A stretch of 64,000 nt of DNA from Bacillota bacterium (GCA_023397475.1 JAEWUD010000044.1:84488-148487); one strand, 5' to 3'. Shown: positions 34,225 through 44,143, numbered from the stretch's first letter. Made by a program: numbers and translations. Notes: a model not told the origin generated them from the sequence alone.

Positions 34225-35265
34225 ATGACGGACCCAAGCAGCATTGCGGCCTTGCCCGCACAATCGCCCGAAACGAAGAAGAATCGCACCATATTTGGGT
34301 TCATTCCGAATAAGCCAATGAAGCTTCCACTTCTGCTTCTCATCCAGATCCTTCTTCCCGTCGGCATTTCGATGATTTTTCAGGGTATTGCCAGTATGGT
34401 CGCCACGATGATTGTTGTGTTCGGAAATCCGGACCTTGCCCAAGGCATTGCCATGGAGAGTATGGGCGGCGCGCAGGGGATCTCCTCGGAAAATCTCGCA
34501 TCGATAATGATGAAAAGTCCCGCGATGTATATTCTGATGGCGATAGCCTATGTTGCGATGATAGGGGTTTATCTGCTGATCGTAAACATCGTGGAGGAGA
34601 AGAATGCCGGTTCGATCGGACTGAGATTCTCTTCGAGAGCGGATCGCAAGAAGGCGGTACTCAGCTATCTGCGCGGTCTCGGCATCGGTGCCGCAATGAT
34701 GACGGCCGTCTTCGGATTGCTCATTGTCACGGGGAATGCTTCGATCGTCGATATCGGCATTGCGCCGGAACAGACTGTCGTATTCATTTCCATGCTCGTC
34801 ATGTGGATTCCGCAGGGTGCCACGGAAGAGATCATGACACGCGGATATATGATGTCCCGCATTTCGCCCCGCCTCGGACGCGCGGGAGCGGTTGCCGTGT
34901 CGTCGGCGCTTTTCGCGGCAATGCACATGGGCAATAACGGAGTTAATGTCATCGCGATCATTAATCTTGTGGCCGTTGCGGTGTTTTTCGCGCTGCTGAC
35001 GCTCCTTACGGAAGAACTGTGGACGGTTTGCGCCCTCCATACGATCTGGAATCTTACACAAGGAAATATTTTCGGGTTCTGGGTCAGCGGGAACGCGCCG
35101 GCGGCGAGTATTCTGTCGACATCTTCCACAGCCGGATCCCAAGAGATCATCACCGGCGGTGCTTTCGGGCCGGAGGGCGGACTGGTTGTCACCCTTGTCA
35201 CAGGTCTTGCGATTGCCATAGTATCCATATTGTTGCTGCGAAGGAGGAATTCATATGCAGGATAA
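34225..35265 (+). CDS. CPBP-family intramembrane metalloprotease
   Basis: A 346-residue membrane protein with about eight hydrophobic segments. CPBP motifs are ATEEIMTRGYMM near residue 195 (Glu-Glu and Arg), AAMHMGNN near 231 and LHTIWNLTQGN near 271 (His and Asn). A hydrophilic, Ser/Thr/Gly-rich loop lies near 285-315 before a last helix and an RRR tail. GGAGG precedes the start. It overlaps the next CPBP gene by 11 bases. Substrates are unknown; family roles include peptide maturation and bacteriocin self-protection. Confidence 0.9.
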   Translation: MTDPSSIAALPAQSPETKKNRTIFGFIPNKPMKLPLLLLIQILLPVGISMIFQGIASMVATMIVVFGNPDLAQGIAMESMGGAQGISSENLASIMMKSPAMYILMAIAYVAMIGVYLLIVNIVEEKNAGSIGLRFSSRADRKKAVLSYLRGLGIGAAMMTAVFGLLIVTGNASIVDIGIAPEQTVVFISMLVMWIPQGATEEIMTRGYMMSRISPRLGRAGAVAVSSALFAAMHMGNNGVNVIAIINLVAVAVFFALLTLLTEELWTVCALHTIWNLTQGNIFGFWVSGNAPAASILSTSSTAGSQEIITGGAFGPEGGLVVTLVTGLAIAIVSILLLRRRNSYAG

Positions 35266-36229
35266 CGTTTATACTTCGAATTCGAACCTAGGTAATACGG
35301 TCCCGCCGAATCCGGTCGGGGCGAACGTGCCACGTAAGCCGGAGAAGAGTCTTGGGTTAAAGATCTGGGGATCTCTATATCCGGTATTGATTTTTGTCGG
35401 AATGCAGGTCGTCGTGGGTGTTGTGTATGCGATCATTCTGATCTTCAGCATTGTCTTTCAAGGGATGGCAAGCGGAACCACCGATCCAATGAGTATGATG
35501 CAGGAAGAGATTATGCAACGTATACTTAATGGCTCGCTTCTGGTGACGTTGATCGTCGACATTGTCCTGATACCATTGTATTATTTCCTGTTCCGTCTCG
35601 ACCGAAAAAAAGCGCCGCAGACGAAGATCTCATCAATTCGGCCGCTGGATTATCTTCTGGTCACGGTTCTCGCGATTGCGTCCAACTTCTTGATCAGCGC
35701 GGTAATCCTCGGATTCAACCTCTATTCTCTTTTCCCGGACTATGCGAATCTTGGTGACATTATCGGAAACTCCCCGATGTGGCTTCGGTTCCTCACCGTC
35801 GGCCTCGCGGCCCCGATCGTGGAAGAACTTCTTTTGCGAGGGCTTGTTCTGGATCGTATGCGTCGATATATGCCGGTAATTCCAGCGATTTTGATTCAGG
35901 CGGTTATCTTTGGCGTGATTCATATGAACATCCTGCAAGGAGCCTATGCCGCATTACTGGGTGCGATCCTCGGAATCATTTATGTGCGGTATAACTCGAT
36001 TGTACCTTGTATTGTCTTCCATATTGTGCTGAACAGCCTGTCGGTTCTGATGCCCGAGAGTTTCGGAGCAGATTGGAATCCATTGGTTTACGGGTTGATC
36101 TCGCTTGCGATCGTCGCCGGAGGAATGTTCCTGATGAAGGCCCGCAAGGTAAATGTAATACATCACCTGGGGGAGAATCCGGTTCCGGAGACCGTAACGG
36201 CAGACGAGCGGTTTGACGCGAGTCTGTAA
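35255..36229 (+). CDS. CPBP-family intramembrane metalloprotease
   Basis: A 324-residue membrane protein with a Pro/Asn-rich cytoplasmic N-terminus (about 30 residues), then eight or so helices. Motifs are VEELLLRGLVLDR near residue 189, FGVIHMNI near 223 and FHIVLNSL near 255. It is the second of a tandem pair of CPBP genes and probably a diverged paralogue, since the order of segments is the same but the residues outside the motifs differ widely. AAGGAGG lies inside the end of the upstream gene. The transcript ends at the 36290-36341 terminator. Confidence 0.9.
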   Translation: MQDNVYTSNSNLGNTVPPNPVGANVPRKPEKSLGLKIWGSLYPVLIFVGMQVVVGVVYAIILIFSIVFQGMASGTTDPMSMMQEEIMQRILNGSLLVTLIVDIVLIPLYYFLFRLDRKKAPQTKISSIRPLDYLLVTVLAIASNFLISAVILGFNLYSLFPDYANLGDIIGNSPMWLRFLTVGLAAPIVEELLLRGLVLDRMRRYMPVIPAILIQAVIFGVIHMNILQGAYAALLGAILGIIYVRYNSIVPCIVFHIVLNSLSVLMPESFGADWNPLVYGLISLAIVAGGMFLMKARKVNVIHHLGENPVPETVTADERFDASL

Positions 36230-36289
36230 GAGAGACAGCGGAAGGCTTACGTCGATGATACTCTTGATCGGCAACATTATTTCGACTCG

Positions 36290-36341
36290 CAACAACAAAA
36301 TCCCGTCCGACATTCCTGTCGGGCGGGATTCTCGTTTGTTG
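36290..36341. terminator. Bidirectional terminator between convergent genes
   Basis: AATCCCGTCCGAC pairs with GTCGGGCGGGATT, extended outward by GCAACAA/TTGTTGC. A-rich and T-rich flanks suit both strands. Confidence 0.9.
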
Positions 36342-36368
36342 CGTTGGTGAGATATGGAGAAAGTAAGC

Positions 36369-37142
36369 TTACACCCCAAGTTCTTTGCGCGTGGCCCAGA
36401 GTTCCGGGAAATGCTCGCATACGTCTTGATAATTCTCCGGAGTTCCGATGTCGATGCAGGTGCCGTCCGCAAGGTAGGCATAGACGTCGGATCTCTTGTA
36501 GAGCCAGGAAGGGAAGTTGCCCGGTGCGTCGGGTGTGTTGCCTTCGGCCAGATAGACGTTGAGGAGAGGCAGTGTCTCGCGCAGGTAGAAATAGGTCGCG
36601 TAAATCGCTGTCTCTGATTCCGGTTCTTGGGGCTTCTCGGCCATGCGAAGGACGCGTCCGTCCGGAGCGAGCGTCGCGACGGCGAGCTTCTTGAGCTGTT
36701 CTCTGTCGGGTACGTGTATGGCAACAAGGAGATCTCGGCGTATCTTCATGAAATAATCATGCATATCGCGCAACCGGTAGGTGAATAGGTTATCGCCCGC
36801 GATGATGACGACATCGTCGTCGATCCCGAGTGTCTCGATCGCGAATTTGATATCGCCGAGAGCGCCGAGCTTGTTGGAATCGTCCGTTGTCATGTCGTCG
36901 AGAACGGTGACGGGAACCGTGGAGTTCACGGTTCGCTGTTCAGCTGCCCACGTTTCGAAGTGTGTTGCGAATCTGTGATTTGTGATCAGCACGATGCCTC
37001 GAAGGTCGGGCAATGTATGAAGCTCATCTACGATGTAATCGAGCATCGGCCGGCCGGCAACGGGAAGGAGAGGCTTCGGTGTATTGATGGTGAGGGGATA
37101 AAGCCTTGTGGCATAGCCGGCCGCGAGAAGAATTGCGATCAT
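36369..37142 (-). CDS. Sugar-phosphate nucleotidyltransferase
   Basis: A 257-residue protein of the NTP_transferase family, coupling a sugar 1-phosphate or phosphocholine-type substrate to an NTP. MIAILLAAGYATRLYPLT holds the nucleotide-binding AAGxxTRL signature, TPKPLLPVAGRPM the substrate Lys loop, and IIAGDNLF near residue 112 the metal-binding Asp. It lacks the left-handed beta-helix found in GlmU, so only the transferase domain is present. GGAGG sets the ATG at 37142. It is a single-gene unit transcribed away from glmU. Exact sugar and nucleotide unknown. Confidence 0.88.
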   Translation of the reverse strand: MIAILLAAGYATRLYPLTINTPKPLLPVAGRPMLDYIVDELHTLPDLRGIVLITNHRFATHFETWAAEQRTVNSTVPVTVLDDMTTDDSNKLGALGDIKFAIETLGIDDDVVIIAGDNLFTYRLRDMHDYFMKIRRDLLVAIHVPDREQLKKLAVATLAPDGRVLRMAEKPQEPESETAIYATYFYLRETLPLLNVYLAEGNTPDAPGNFPSWLYKRSDVYAYLADGTCIDIGTPENYQDVCEHFPELWATRKELGV

Positions 37143-37493
37143 AAGAACCTCCGATCCGGCAAGCCGCGCCGTTGCGACGCCGGATGTATACATAAGATTT
37201 GGGAGCGCCCGACTTGAGGGACACACCGAGATTATTGTAGCAGATTCTCAAGCAAATTTCACATTTTTCGGAGAATTCGACATTTGAGCGTAATTTGTAG
37301 CGTTACATCTCGAAAAGGGATGAAATTTGAGGCTTCGTGGGTTGTTATTCGTCGCGCGTGTCGACAGTTGACGTGATATAATAAATCCAAAATAGCGGCG
37401 GAAGATCCAGTAATTAAGGATTTCCCGACGTATTTTCGTGCCGATGACTCATGTCGGCGCGGCACGATTCCCATCAAAAAGGAGATTCAACAT
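37143..37493. other. Divergent intergenic region upstream of glmU
   Basis: Holds the extended -10 promoter of the glmU unit and a GCCGA/TCGGC dyad in the leader (about 37441-37459). No gene was recognised. No clear promoter was found for the minus-strand nucleotidyltransferase. Confidence 0.5.
37374..37382 (+). promoter_or_regulatory. Extended -10 promoter of the glmU-pth-mfd unit
   Basis: TGATATAAT matches the TGn-TATAAT form perfectly; no consensus -35 is present at the right distance. The leader to glmU is about 105 bases. Confidence 0.65.
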
Positions 37494-38906
37494 ATGGATG
37501 TTTGCGCCGTTGTCATGGCTGCCGGAGAAGGCAAAAGAATGCATTCCAAGCACTCGAAGGTTGTACAAAAGGCGGCGGGCAAACCGTTGGTCTGCTGGGT
37601 TGCCGACGCGTTGCGGGAGGCGGGAGCCAAGGAACAGGTGTACATCGTCGGTTTTCGCCAGGAGGAAGTTCGTTCCGCCCTCGGTGAGGACGTAGCTTTT
37701 GTTCTTCAGGAGAAGCAGCTCGGAACCGGCCACGCCGTTATGCAGGCAGCGCCTTTTCTCGAGGGACGTAACGGATGCACGATCGTTCTGCCCGGTGACG
37801 CTCCGATGATTACGGCGGAGACGCTGAAGGCGGCAGTCGAGATGTTTTCGAATGACGCGTATGGCGCCGTTGTCGTCACTGCGGAGGCCCCGGATCCCAA
37901 GGGATATGGGCGTCTTGTTCGTGACGCCTCCGGCCACGTCGTACGCATCGTCGAGGATCGTGACGCCACCGAAGAGGAGAGGAAGATCCGCGAGATCAAC
38001 TCCTCGATCTATTGCTTCAAAACACCGCTTCTTCTGTCGGCTCTCGGTCGCATTGATGCTCGTAACGCACAGAAGGAATATTATCTGACGGACACGATTG
38101 AGATTCTGATCCGCGACGGTCATAAGGTCGGCGCTTACATCGCACCATTTGATGAGATCCGCGGCGTCAATGACCGCGTGGAGCTGCAGGAAGCCGGTAA
38201 GATTCTGAACCAGCGCGTTTGCCGCCGGCACATGGAGGCCGGGGTTCAGATTATCGATTCGGAGTCGACCTGGATTGAACCGACGGTCATCATCGGTGCC
38301 GACACCATCCTTCATCCGGATACGGTACTTTCCGGAACCACGGTGATTGGGGAGGACTGTGTGATCGGACCGCAGACACGTCTCGAGAATGCCGTCATCG
38401 GCAACGCCACCGAGGTCAGAAGTTCTGTCGCGACGGATTGCCAAATCGGCAATCATTGCGTGATCGGACCGTTCAGTCATATTCGCCCGGAAGCGCTTCT
38501 GGAAGACTATGTGACGATCGGCGCTTATGTCGAGATCAAGAATTCGACTATCGGCGATTACACCCGTGCGCGACACCTGACCTATGTCGGCGATTCGCAG
38601 GTAGGCAAGAACGTGAACTTCGGTTGCGGAACGGTTACCTGTAACTATGACGGTCTCGATAAATCCGCCTGTATCATCGAGGATAACGTATTTATCGGAG
38701 GCAACTCGAACCTGATCTCTCCGTTGACGCTCAAAGAGAACGCCTATGTCGCCGCGGGATCGACGATCACAGAGGATGTGCCGGAATTGAGTCTTGCGAT
38801 CGCGCGCAGCCGCCAGGTTGTCAAGGAGGGCTGGGTCATACGCAAGAACCGCGTTCGCAACGATCATATTGCCCAGAATGAGCGCGATACGGATTCGCGA
38901 AAATAA
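37494..38906 (+). CDS. glmU: Bifunctional GlmU (glucosamine-1-P acetyltransferase / GlcNAc-1-P uridyltransferase)
   Basis: A 470-residue enzyme making UDP-GlcNAc for peptidoglycan and wall polymers. Residues 1-230 are the uridyltransferase: VVMAAGEGKRMHSKHSKVVQ, QLGTGHAV near 80, LPGDAPM near 101. Residues 250-455 are a left-handed beta-helix of hexapeptide repeats (VIIGADTILHPDTVLSGTTV and on) with RARHLTYVGDSQVGKNVNFG near 355 holding acetyl-CoA site residues. AAAAAGGAG precedes the start. The glmU-pth-mfd order is a familiar Bacillota arrangement, although prs is missing here. Confidence 0.97.
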   Translation: MDVCAVVMAAGEGKRMHSKHSKVVQKAAGKPLVCWVADALREAGAKEQVYIVGFRQEEVRSALGEDVAFVLQEKQLGTGHAVMQAAPFLEGRNGCTIVLPGDAPMITAETLKAAVEMFSNDAYGAVVVTAEAPDPKGYGRLVRDASGHVVRIVEDRDATEEERKIREINSSIYCFKTPLLLSALGRIDARNAQKEYYLTDTIEILIRDGHKVGAYIAPFDEIRGVNDRVELQEAGKILNQRVCRRHMEAGVQIIDSESTWIEPTVIIGADTILHPDTVLSGTTVIGEDCVIGPQTRLENAVIGNATEVRSSVATDCQIGNHCVIGPFSHIRPEALLEDYVTIGAYVEIKNSTIGDYTRARHLTYVGDSQVGKNVNFGCGTVTCNYDGLDKSACIIEDNVFIGGNSNLISPLTLKENAYVAAGSTITEDVPELSLAIARSRQVVKEGWVIRKNRVRNDHIAQNERDTDSRK

Positions 38907-38938
38907 CCAAACCGGGAAGTGAAAGGAACAACGACACG

Positions 38939-39472
38939 ATGTGGCTGATCGCCGGGCTCGGCAATCCGGGTGCAAAATATACATATAACTGGCATAACTG
39001 CGGCTTCATGTCGCTGGAAGTTCTTGCGCAGCGCAATCGAATCACACTCGATAAGACGAAGTTCAAAGGCGAATACGGACGCGGAAATATTGGCGGTGAG
39101 TCCATTATTCTCTTGCGCCCGCACACGTATATGAATCTTTCCGGCGAGAGCGTACGGGAAGCTCTGGCATTTTTCAAGATTGAACCGAAGAATCTGATCG
39201 TTCTCTATGACGATATTGACCTGCCGAAGGGTGCCGTTCGCGTCCGCGACAAGGGCGGTCCCGGAACGCACAACGGGATGAAGTCAATCATCTCGTGTCT
39301 GGGTACACAGGATTTCCCGCGCATTCGCGTCGGCTGCGGTCCCGTGCCGGAACGATGGGACCTTGCGGATTTTGTGTTGTCCGATATTGGACCGGAAGAC
39401 AAGGAGACAATGTTTGAAGCTTTTGTCCGCGCCGCGGAATCCGCCGAGAAGATGATCCGGGAGGCTACATGA
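38939..39472 (+). CDS. pth: Peptidyl-tRNA hydrolase
   Basis: A 177-residue enzyme releasing peptides from tRNA dropped by stalled ribosomes. GLGNPGAKYTYNWHNCGFM contains the catalytic His of the usual RHNVG motif (here WHNCG). PHTYMNLSGESV near residue 61, LYDDIDLPKGAVRVRDKGG near 88 and HNGMKSI near 112 supply the other active-site Asn, Asp and His. Length is slightly below the usual 185-190. It overlaps mfd by ATGA. Confidence 0.95.
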   Translation: MWLIAGLGNPGAKYTYNWHNCGFMSLEVLAQRNRITLDKTKFKGEYGRGNIGGESIILLRPHTYMNLSGESVREALAFFKIEPKNLIVLYDDIDLPKGAVRVRDKGGPGTHNGMKSIISCLGTQDFPRIRVGCGPVPERWDLADFVLSDIGPEDKETMFEAFVRAAESAEKMIREAT

Positions 39473-42400
39473 GCACGAGCGTCGACCTGACTTCGGTTCT
39501 CGCCGCCGCAATACGAGATCTGGCGTTTGTCCGTTTATGTTCTCTCATTGACGAAAAGGATCGTCGCCATATCAATTTATCCGGTATGACGGAGAGTCAG
39601 AAAGCTTACCTGATCGCGGCGCTGATCCGTAAGACCGGACGTTCTGCGGCGATCATCGTAGCGGACGAGCTCAAAGCCCGCACGCTTCGTGCGGATCTCG
39701 CCGCTTTTCTCGGAGAAGAGGACCTTCCGGTTCTTCGCCCGAGAGACACGAATCTTGCCGACGTCGAGGCCTCCAGCCGGGACGCGGAGCTGTCACGCCT
39801 CGGCGCGATAGACCGTATATTGCATAGCTCCGCTCCGGCATTCATCTTGTCTGCGGGCGCCTTGCCATCGCGACTGATGACACCCGAGGATTTTCTCGCG
39901 CAATCGATTTCCCTTCGCATAGGCTCACGCATCGCGCCGGATGTCCTCGCGGCGCAACTGGTTGAGATCGGCTATGAACGAATGCGCACCGTCGAGGGCG
40001 AAGGCGAATTTGCCCAGCGCGGCGATATTTTCGACGTATACCCGGTCGGATGCGAGGAACCGATCCGCATCTCTTTTTTCGATGAGGATATCGACCAGAT
40101 CAAGCACTTCGACTTGGAGACACAACGGTCAACCGAGAAACGCTCCGATATCCGGATCGCGCCTGCGAGGGAAATCTTTGTTCCCGATACTCAGCGCGGC
40201 GTTGTTGCAGACCGCATCCTCGTCGCCGGCGAGAATCTCCGGGAGGAAGCGATTCGCAACGGCGCGTCCGCGGCGGATGCCGAGGATTTCGCCCGGTTGG
40301 CATTGCAGGATGCGGAGAGGATCCGTGCCGGCGTCCATTTTCCCGGTTTGGAGAAATGGGTCCGTCTGATTCTGCCGGATAACGTTTCCGTCCTTTCGTA
40401 CCTTCGTCATTCCGATGTTCTTCTCTTCGTCGATGAGACGCTCCATATCAAGAAACGCCTCGACGGAGTCCAGGCGGATTTCCACATGCGTTTCAAATCG
40501 CTTTTCGAGAAAAGGCTCGTACCCTATACCGCGGCTGAGGCGGTATGGAAGGGTGTCGAGATCTTCGCCTCACTGGATAATGGCGGGCAGGTGATTTCCT
40601 TGGCCGCGCTGCCTTCTTCGGGCAATGGGTTCCCGGGAGGCGCGAACCTTACGATAACCGGAAGCGCTGTCAACAGTTACCGCGGACACGAGGCGGCCTT
40701 GACGGAACTGGTTCGCGAGCGCAACCGGTCGGGCCTGGACACCGTCCTTATGGCGGGCGTAGGCGTCCGCGCTGATCGGCTTCGCGCATATCTTGCCGAG
40801 CAGGGTGCCTCCGTAAATCTCTCCTCCTCGCATATGCCCTCGGGATTTACTTATCCGGCCGCGCAACTCATGGTCATCGGAACGCAGGATATTTTCGGCG
40901 TCGACCGGCCGCTTCGCAAGAAGAAGGGTTCCGGCGTACACATCGATCTTTTCAGCGATTTGGTGCCGGGTGAACTGGTCGTTCACGAACAGCACGGTAT
41001 CGGACGCTACGATGGCATGGTTAATATGGAGGCAGCCGGGGTTCGGCGCGACTATCTGAAGATCTCTTATGCGTCGGATGACGCTCTTTATATCTCGATG
41101 GAGAATCTGGATCAGATCCAGAAGTATGTCGGATCGGAGGGACGTGAGCCCAAACTCTCGCGTCTCGGCGGGCAGGAATGGACCCGGATGAAGGAGAAGG
41201 CCCGGACATCGATCCGCCAACTGGCCTTCAGTCTGGTTGAGCTGTACGCGAAGCGACAGGCCAACAAAGGTTTCGCATTCTCGCCGGACTCCGTCTGGCA
41301 GCGCGAGTTCGAGGAGGACTTCCCTTATCAGGAGACGGAGGATCAGCTATCGGCGATCGCGGACATAAAACGCGATATGGAGTCGGAGAAGGTGATGGAT
41401 CGACTCCTCTGCGGCGACGTGGGATTCGGTAAGACCGAAGTCGCATTCCGTGCGATCTTCAAGTGCGTGAACGACGGGAAACAGGCGATTCTTCTGGCAC
41501 CGACGACCGTTCTTGTCCAGCAACATTTCGAGAATTTGCACGAGCGGATGGCGAGGTTTCCGGTGAAGGTCGCGTTATTGTCGAGGTTTGCCAATCCCGC
41601 GATGATCAAGCAGGCGGTGAAGGGCTTGAATGACGGATCCGTCGATGTCGTGGTCGGAACACATCGCGTCCTCTCGAAGGACATTATCCCTAAGAATCTG
41701 GGGCTTCTGGTCATCGACGAAGAGCAACGATTCGGTGTCGAGCACAAGGAGAAACTCAAGCACCTGCGCAGTAATGTTGACGTGCTGACCTTGACGGCGA
41801 CGCCGATCCCGCGAACCCTGCATATGTCACTCTCGGGCATCCGTGATATCTCCGTTCTGGAGGAACCGCCCCTCGACCGGCGACCTGTCCAGACCTACGT
41901 TATGGAATACGACGAGCAGATGATTGAGGAGGCGTGTCTTCGGGAGATTTCCCGCGAAGGTCAGATCTTTTATCTGTTCAATGATACGCGGCGCATTGAG
42001 GAGAAGGCTGCCGCGCTGGAGAAAGCGCTTCCCGGCGCGCGGGTTCTTTTCGCGCATGGAAAGATGAGTGAACGGCAGCTTGAGAACATCATCGAGAGTT
42101 TCATCTTCCACGAGGCAGATATTCTGGTATGCACGACGATCATCGAGAGCGGAATCGACATGCCGAATGTCAATACGATTATTGTCGAGGACGCCGACCG
42201 GTTCGGCTTGGCACAGCTCTATCAGTTACGCGGACGTGTGGGTCGGTCGGATCGACAAGCCTACGCATACATTACGTACCGTCGCGACAAGATCCTCACC
42301 GAGATTGCCGAGAAGAGGCTGACGGCGATTCGTGATTTCACAGAGCTCGGCTCGGGAATCAAGATCGCCTTGCGCGATATGGAAGTCCGGGGCGCCGGAA

Positions 42401-42999
42401 ATCTTCTTGGACCGGAGCAGCACGGACAGATGGATGTGATCGGATACGATCTCTATTGCCGGATGCTCGAAGAAGAGGTCCGGTCGATTCGCGGCGAAGT
42501 GCAGCCGGAGAAGCACGAGGCGGTCGTCGATATGGACGTCGACGCCTATATCCCGGCAGACTATATCGCCGACGCCGGTCAGCGCATGGACGCATACCGT
42601 CGGATCGGGTCAATCGCCTCGACGAAGGAATATTTCGACGTTATCGACGAACTGACCGACCGTTTCGGCGATGTGCCCGCGAAGGTGCAAACCCTTACGG
42701 ATATCTCATACATCCGCGCGATGGCGGCCAAACACGGATTCTCTCGCGTGCATGTTAAATCAGAAGCGGTCCTTTTGTACTATGTGGAGAATGCCCGTCC
42801 GGACATGGAAGCTCTCTCTCGTATACTCTCGCATCCGCGATTCAAGGGACGGATTCTGTTCTCATCGGTACAGAAGCCCTATGTACAATATCGGCCGATT
42901 CCCGAGGATCGGGGGAAGATCACAGAACGACTCGTTGCGTTTTTTCAGATACTTGAGGGGAACGACATAAGAGGAGTGACAACAGATGAAGTACGTTGA
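39469..42999 (+). CDS. mfd: Transcription-repair coupling factor
   Basis: A 1176-residue ATP-driven translocase that removes stalled RNA polymerase and recruits UvrA. The order is the family's: UvrB-like N-terminal module (about residues 20-340, with GEGEFAQRGDIFDVYP near 180), RNA-polymerase interaction domain (about 490-560, VPGELVVHEQHGIGRYDGM), RecG-like translocase with Walker A GDVGFGKTEVA near 649, VIDEEQRFGVEHKEKLK near 748 and TATPIPRTLHMSL near 776, then the C-terminal UvrA-masking domain. ATGA overlap with pth; its end overlaps the next gene by 14 bases. Confidence 0.97.
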   Translation: MSTSVDLTSVLAAAIRDLAFVRLCSLIDEKDRRHINLSGMTESQKAYLIAALIRKTGRSAAIIVADELKARTLRADLAAFLGEEDLPVLRPRDTNLADVEASSRDAELSRLGAIDRILHSSAPAFILSAGALPSRLMTPEDFLAQSISLRIGSRIAPDVLAAQLVEIGYERMRTVEGEGEFAQRGDIFDVYPVGCEEPIRISFFDEDIDQIKHFDLETQRSTEKRSDIRIAPAREIFVPDTQRGVVADRILVAGENLREEAIRNGASAADAEDFARLALQDAERIRAGVHFPGLEKWVRLILPDNVSVLSYLRHSDVLLFVDETLHIKKRLDGVQADFHMRFKSLFEKRLVPYTAAEAVWKGVEIFASLDNGGQVISLAALPSSGNGFPGGANLTITGSAVNSYRGHEAALTELVRERNRSGLDTVLMAGVGVRADRLRAYLAEQGASVNLSSSHMPSGFTYPAAQLMVIGTQDIFGVDRPLRKKKGSGVHIDLFSDLVPGELVVHEQHGIGRYDGMVNMEAAGVRRDYLKISYASDDALYISMENLDQIQKYVGSEGREPKLSRLGGQEWTRMKEKARTSIRQLAFSLVELYAKRQANKGFAFSPDSVWQREFEEDFPYQETEDQLSAIADIKRDMESEKVMDRLLCGDVGFGKTEVAFRAIFKCVNDGKQAILLAPTTVLVQQHFENLHERMARFPVKVALLSRFANPAMIKQAVKGLNDGSVDVVVGTHRVLSKDIIPKNLGLLVIDEEQRFGVEHKEKLKHLRSNVDVLTLTATPIPRTLHMSLSGIRDISVLEEPPLDRRPVQTYVMEYDEQMIEEACLREISREGQIFYLFNDTRRIEEKAAALEKALPGARVLFAHGKMSERQLENIIESFIFHEADILVCTTIIESGIDMPNVNTIIVEDADRFGLAQLYQLRGRVGRSDRQAYAYITYRRDKILTEIAEKRLTAIRDFTELGSGIKIALRDMEVRGAGNLLGPEQHGQMDVIGYDLYCRMLEEEVRSIRGEVQPEKHEAVVDMDVDAYIPADYIADAGQRMDAYRRIGSIASTKEYFDVIDELTDRFGDVPAKVQTLTDISYIRAMAAKHGFSRVHVKSEAVLLYYVENARPDMEALSRILSHPRFKGRILFSSVQKPYVQYRPIPEDRGKITERLVAFFQILEGNDIRGVTTDEVR

Positions 43000-43636
43000 T
43001 TTATCGCAGAAGATCACCACACAAATGACCGTATTCCCGGGCGATCCCGGCGTGTCTCTGGAGCCGATGACCTCCTTCGAGAAGGACGGTTGCCTCGTGA
43101 CAGAGCTTCGGTTCGGTAGCCATACCGGCACACATCTCGACGCGCCCTTGCATTTCATGCCGAACGGCGATCCCGTCGATGAGATTCCGCTCGAATCATT
43201 GTCGGGCGAGGCGATCTGCGTTCGCGCCCGGCTCTACTATGCCGGCGGCGAGGAGCATCCCGTCATCGAACTCGACGAGTCCGAGCGCGCAAAGATCGCG
43301 CGCAATGACAGAGTCCTCATCTATACCGGTTGGGAACGAGAGGTTGGTACTCCCGCGTATTTCGGCAACTATCCGGTCTTCTCGAAATCCGTCGTCGAAT
43401 ATCTGGTCAAAAAGAGAATCCGCATGCTCGGCGTAGATCTGCCGACCATCGTCATCAAAGGCGAGGATATTTCCTATATGCATACCGAACTGCTGTCCCG
43501 CGGAATCATCCCCGTCGAAGGACTTATAAACGTCTCGCTCATCGCCGGTCGCCGATTCTTCTTCTCCGCCGTCCCCCTGAACATCGGAGGAATCGACGGA
43601 TCTCCGGTTCGCGCGTACGCGATGTTCAAGAGATAA
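42986..43636 (+). CDS. Cyclase / kynurenine formamidase-like hydrolase
   Basis: A 216-residue member of the cyclase (PF04199) family. The metal-binding HTGTHLDAPLHF sits near residue 46, VDLSQKI at the N-terminus and GVDLPTI near 151. Family members hydrolyse N-formylkynurenine, isatin or cyclic amides with Zn or Mn. Without tryptophan-catabolism genes nearby, kynurenine formamidase is uncertain. The start lies within the end of mfd, implying coupled expression, but the functional link is unclear. Confidence 0.87.
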   Translation: MKYVDLSQKITTQMTVFPGDPGVSLEPMTSFEKDGCLVTELRFGSHTGTHLDAPLHFMPNGDPVDEIPLESLSGEAICVRARLYYAGGEEHPVIELDESERAKIARNDRVLIYTGWEREVGTPAYFGNYPVFSKSVVEYLVKKRIRMLGVDLPTIVIKGEDISYMHTELLSRGIIPVEGLINVSLIAGRRFFFSAVPLNIGGIDGSPVRAYAMFKR

Positions 43637-43678
43637 AACACATCTTTATATTCGCGAAAAGCATTGGAGGAACCATCC

Positions 43679-44110
43679 ATGGCCACCATACCCGCCTACG
43701 AACACAAGGTCCACTACTATGAGACCGATCAGATGCGCATCGTCCATCACTCGAACTACATCCGCTGGTTCGAAGAGGCACGCGTCGATTTTCTCGAAAA
43801 GATCGGTTTCGGGTATGCACGAATGGAAGAAGAAGGAATTATGAGCCCCGTACTGGGGGTCACCTGTGAGTACAAGTCAATGACGAGATTCGGCGACACG
43901 GTGCAGGTGCTGACGAAGATCGAGCGCTTCACCGGTGTCAAGCTCAACCTCTCCTATCAGATTGTCGATGCGTCGACCGGAGAACTTCGAGCATTCGGCG
44001 AGAGTCGGCATTGCTTCCTGGATTCTCGAGGTGTGCCCGTCTCGCTCAAGAAAGCGCATTCGGAGATTTTCGAGGTCCTTTCAGCAGCGATGCAGGATGA
44101 CGAGAGTTGA
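43679..44110 (+). CDS. YbgC/4-hydroxybenzoyl-CoA-type acyl-CoA thioesterase
   Basis: A 143-residue hotdog-fold protein. HKVHYYETDQMRIVHHSNYI near residue 8 contains the Asp of the YbgC-type active site, and WFEEARVDFLEKIGF follows on the long helix. These enzymes hydrolyse short or aryl acyl-CoA esters. Because the window also has a phenylacetate-CoA ligase, an aryl-CoA substrate is possible but unproven. GGAGG fixes the ATG at 43679; a TTG 15 bases upstream is less likely. No terminator was recognised before the repeats that follow. Confidence 0.88.
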   Translation: MATIPAYEHKVHYYETDQMRIVHHSNYIRWFEEARVDFLEKIGFGYARMEEEGIMSPVLGVTCEYKSMTRFGDTVQVLTKIERFTGVKLNLSYQIVDASTGELRAFGESRHCFLDSRGVPVSLKKAHSEIFEVLSAAMQDDES

Positions 44111-44143
44111 CGAGCGTCGATTAGGCCTGACGAGGTTAACGCG

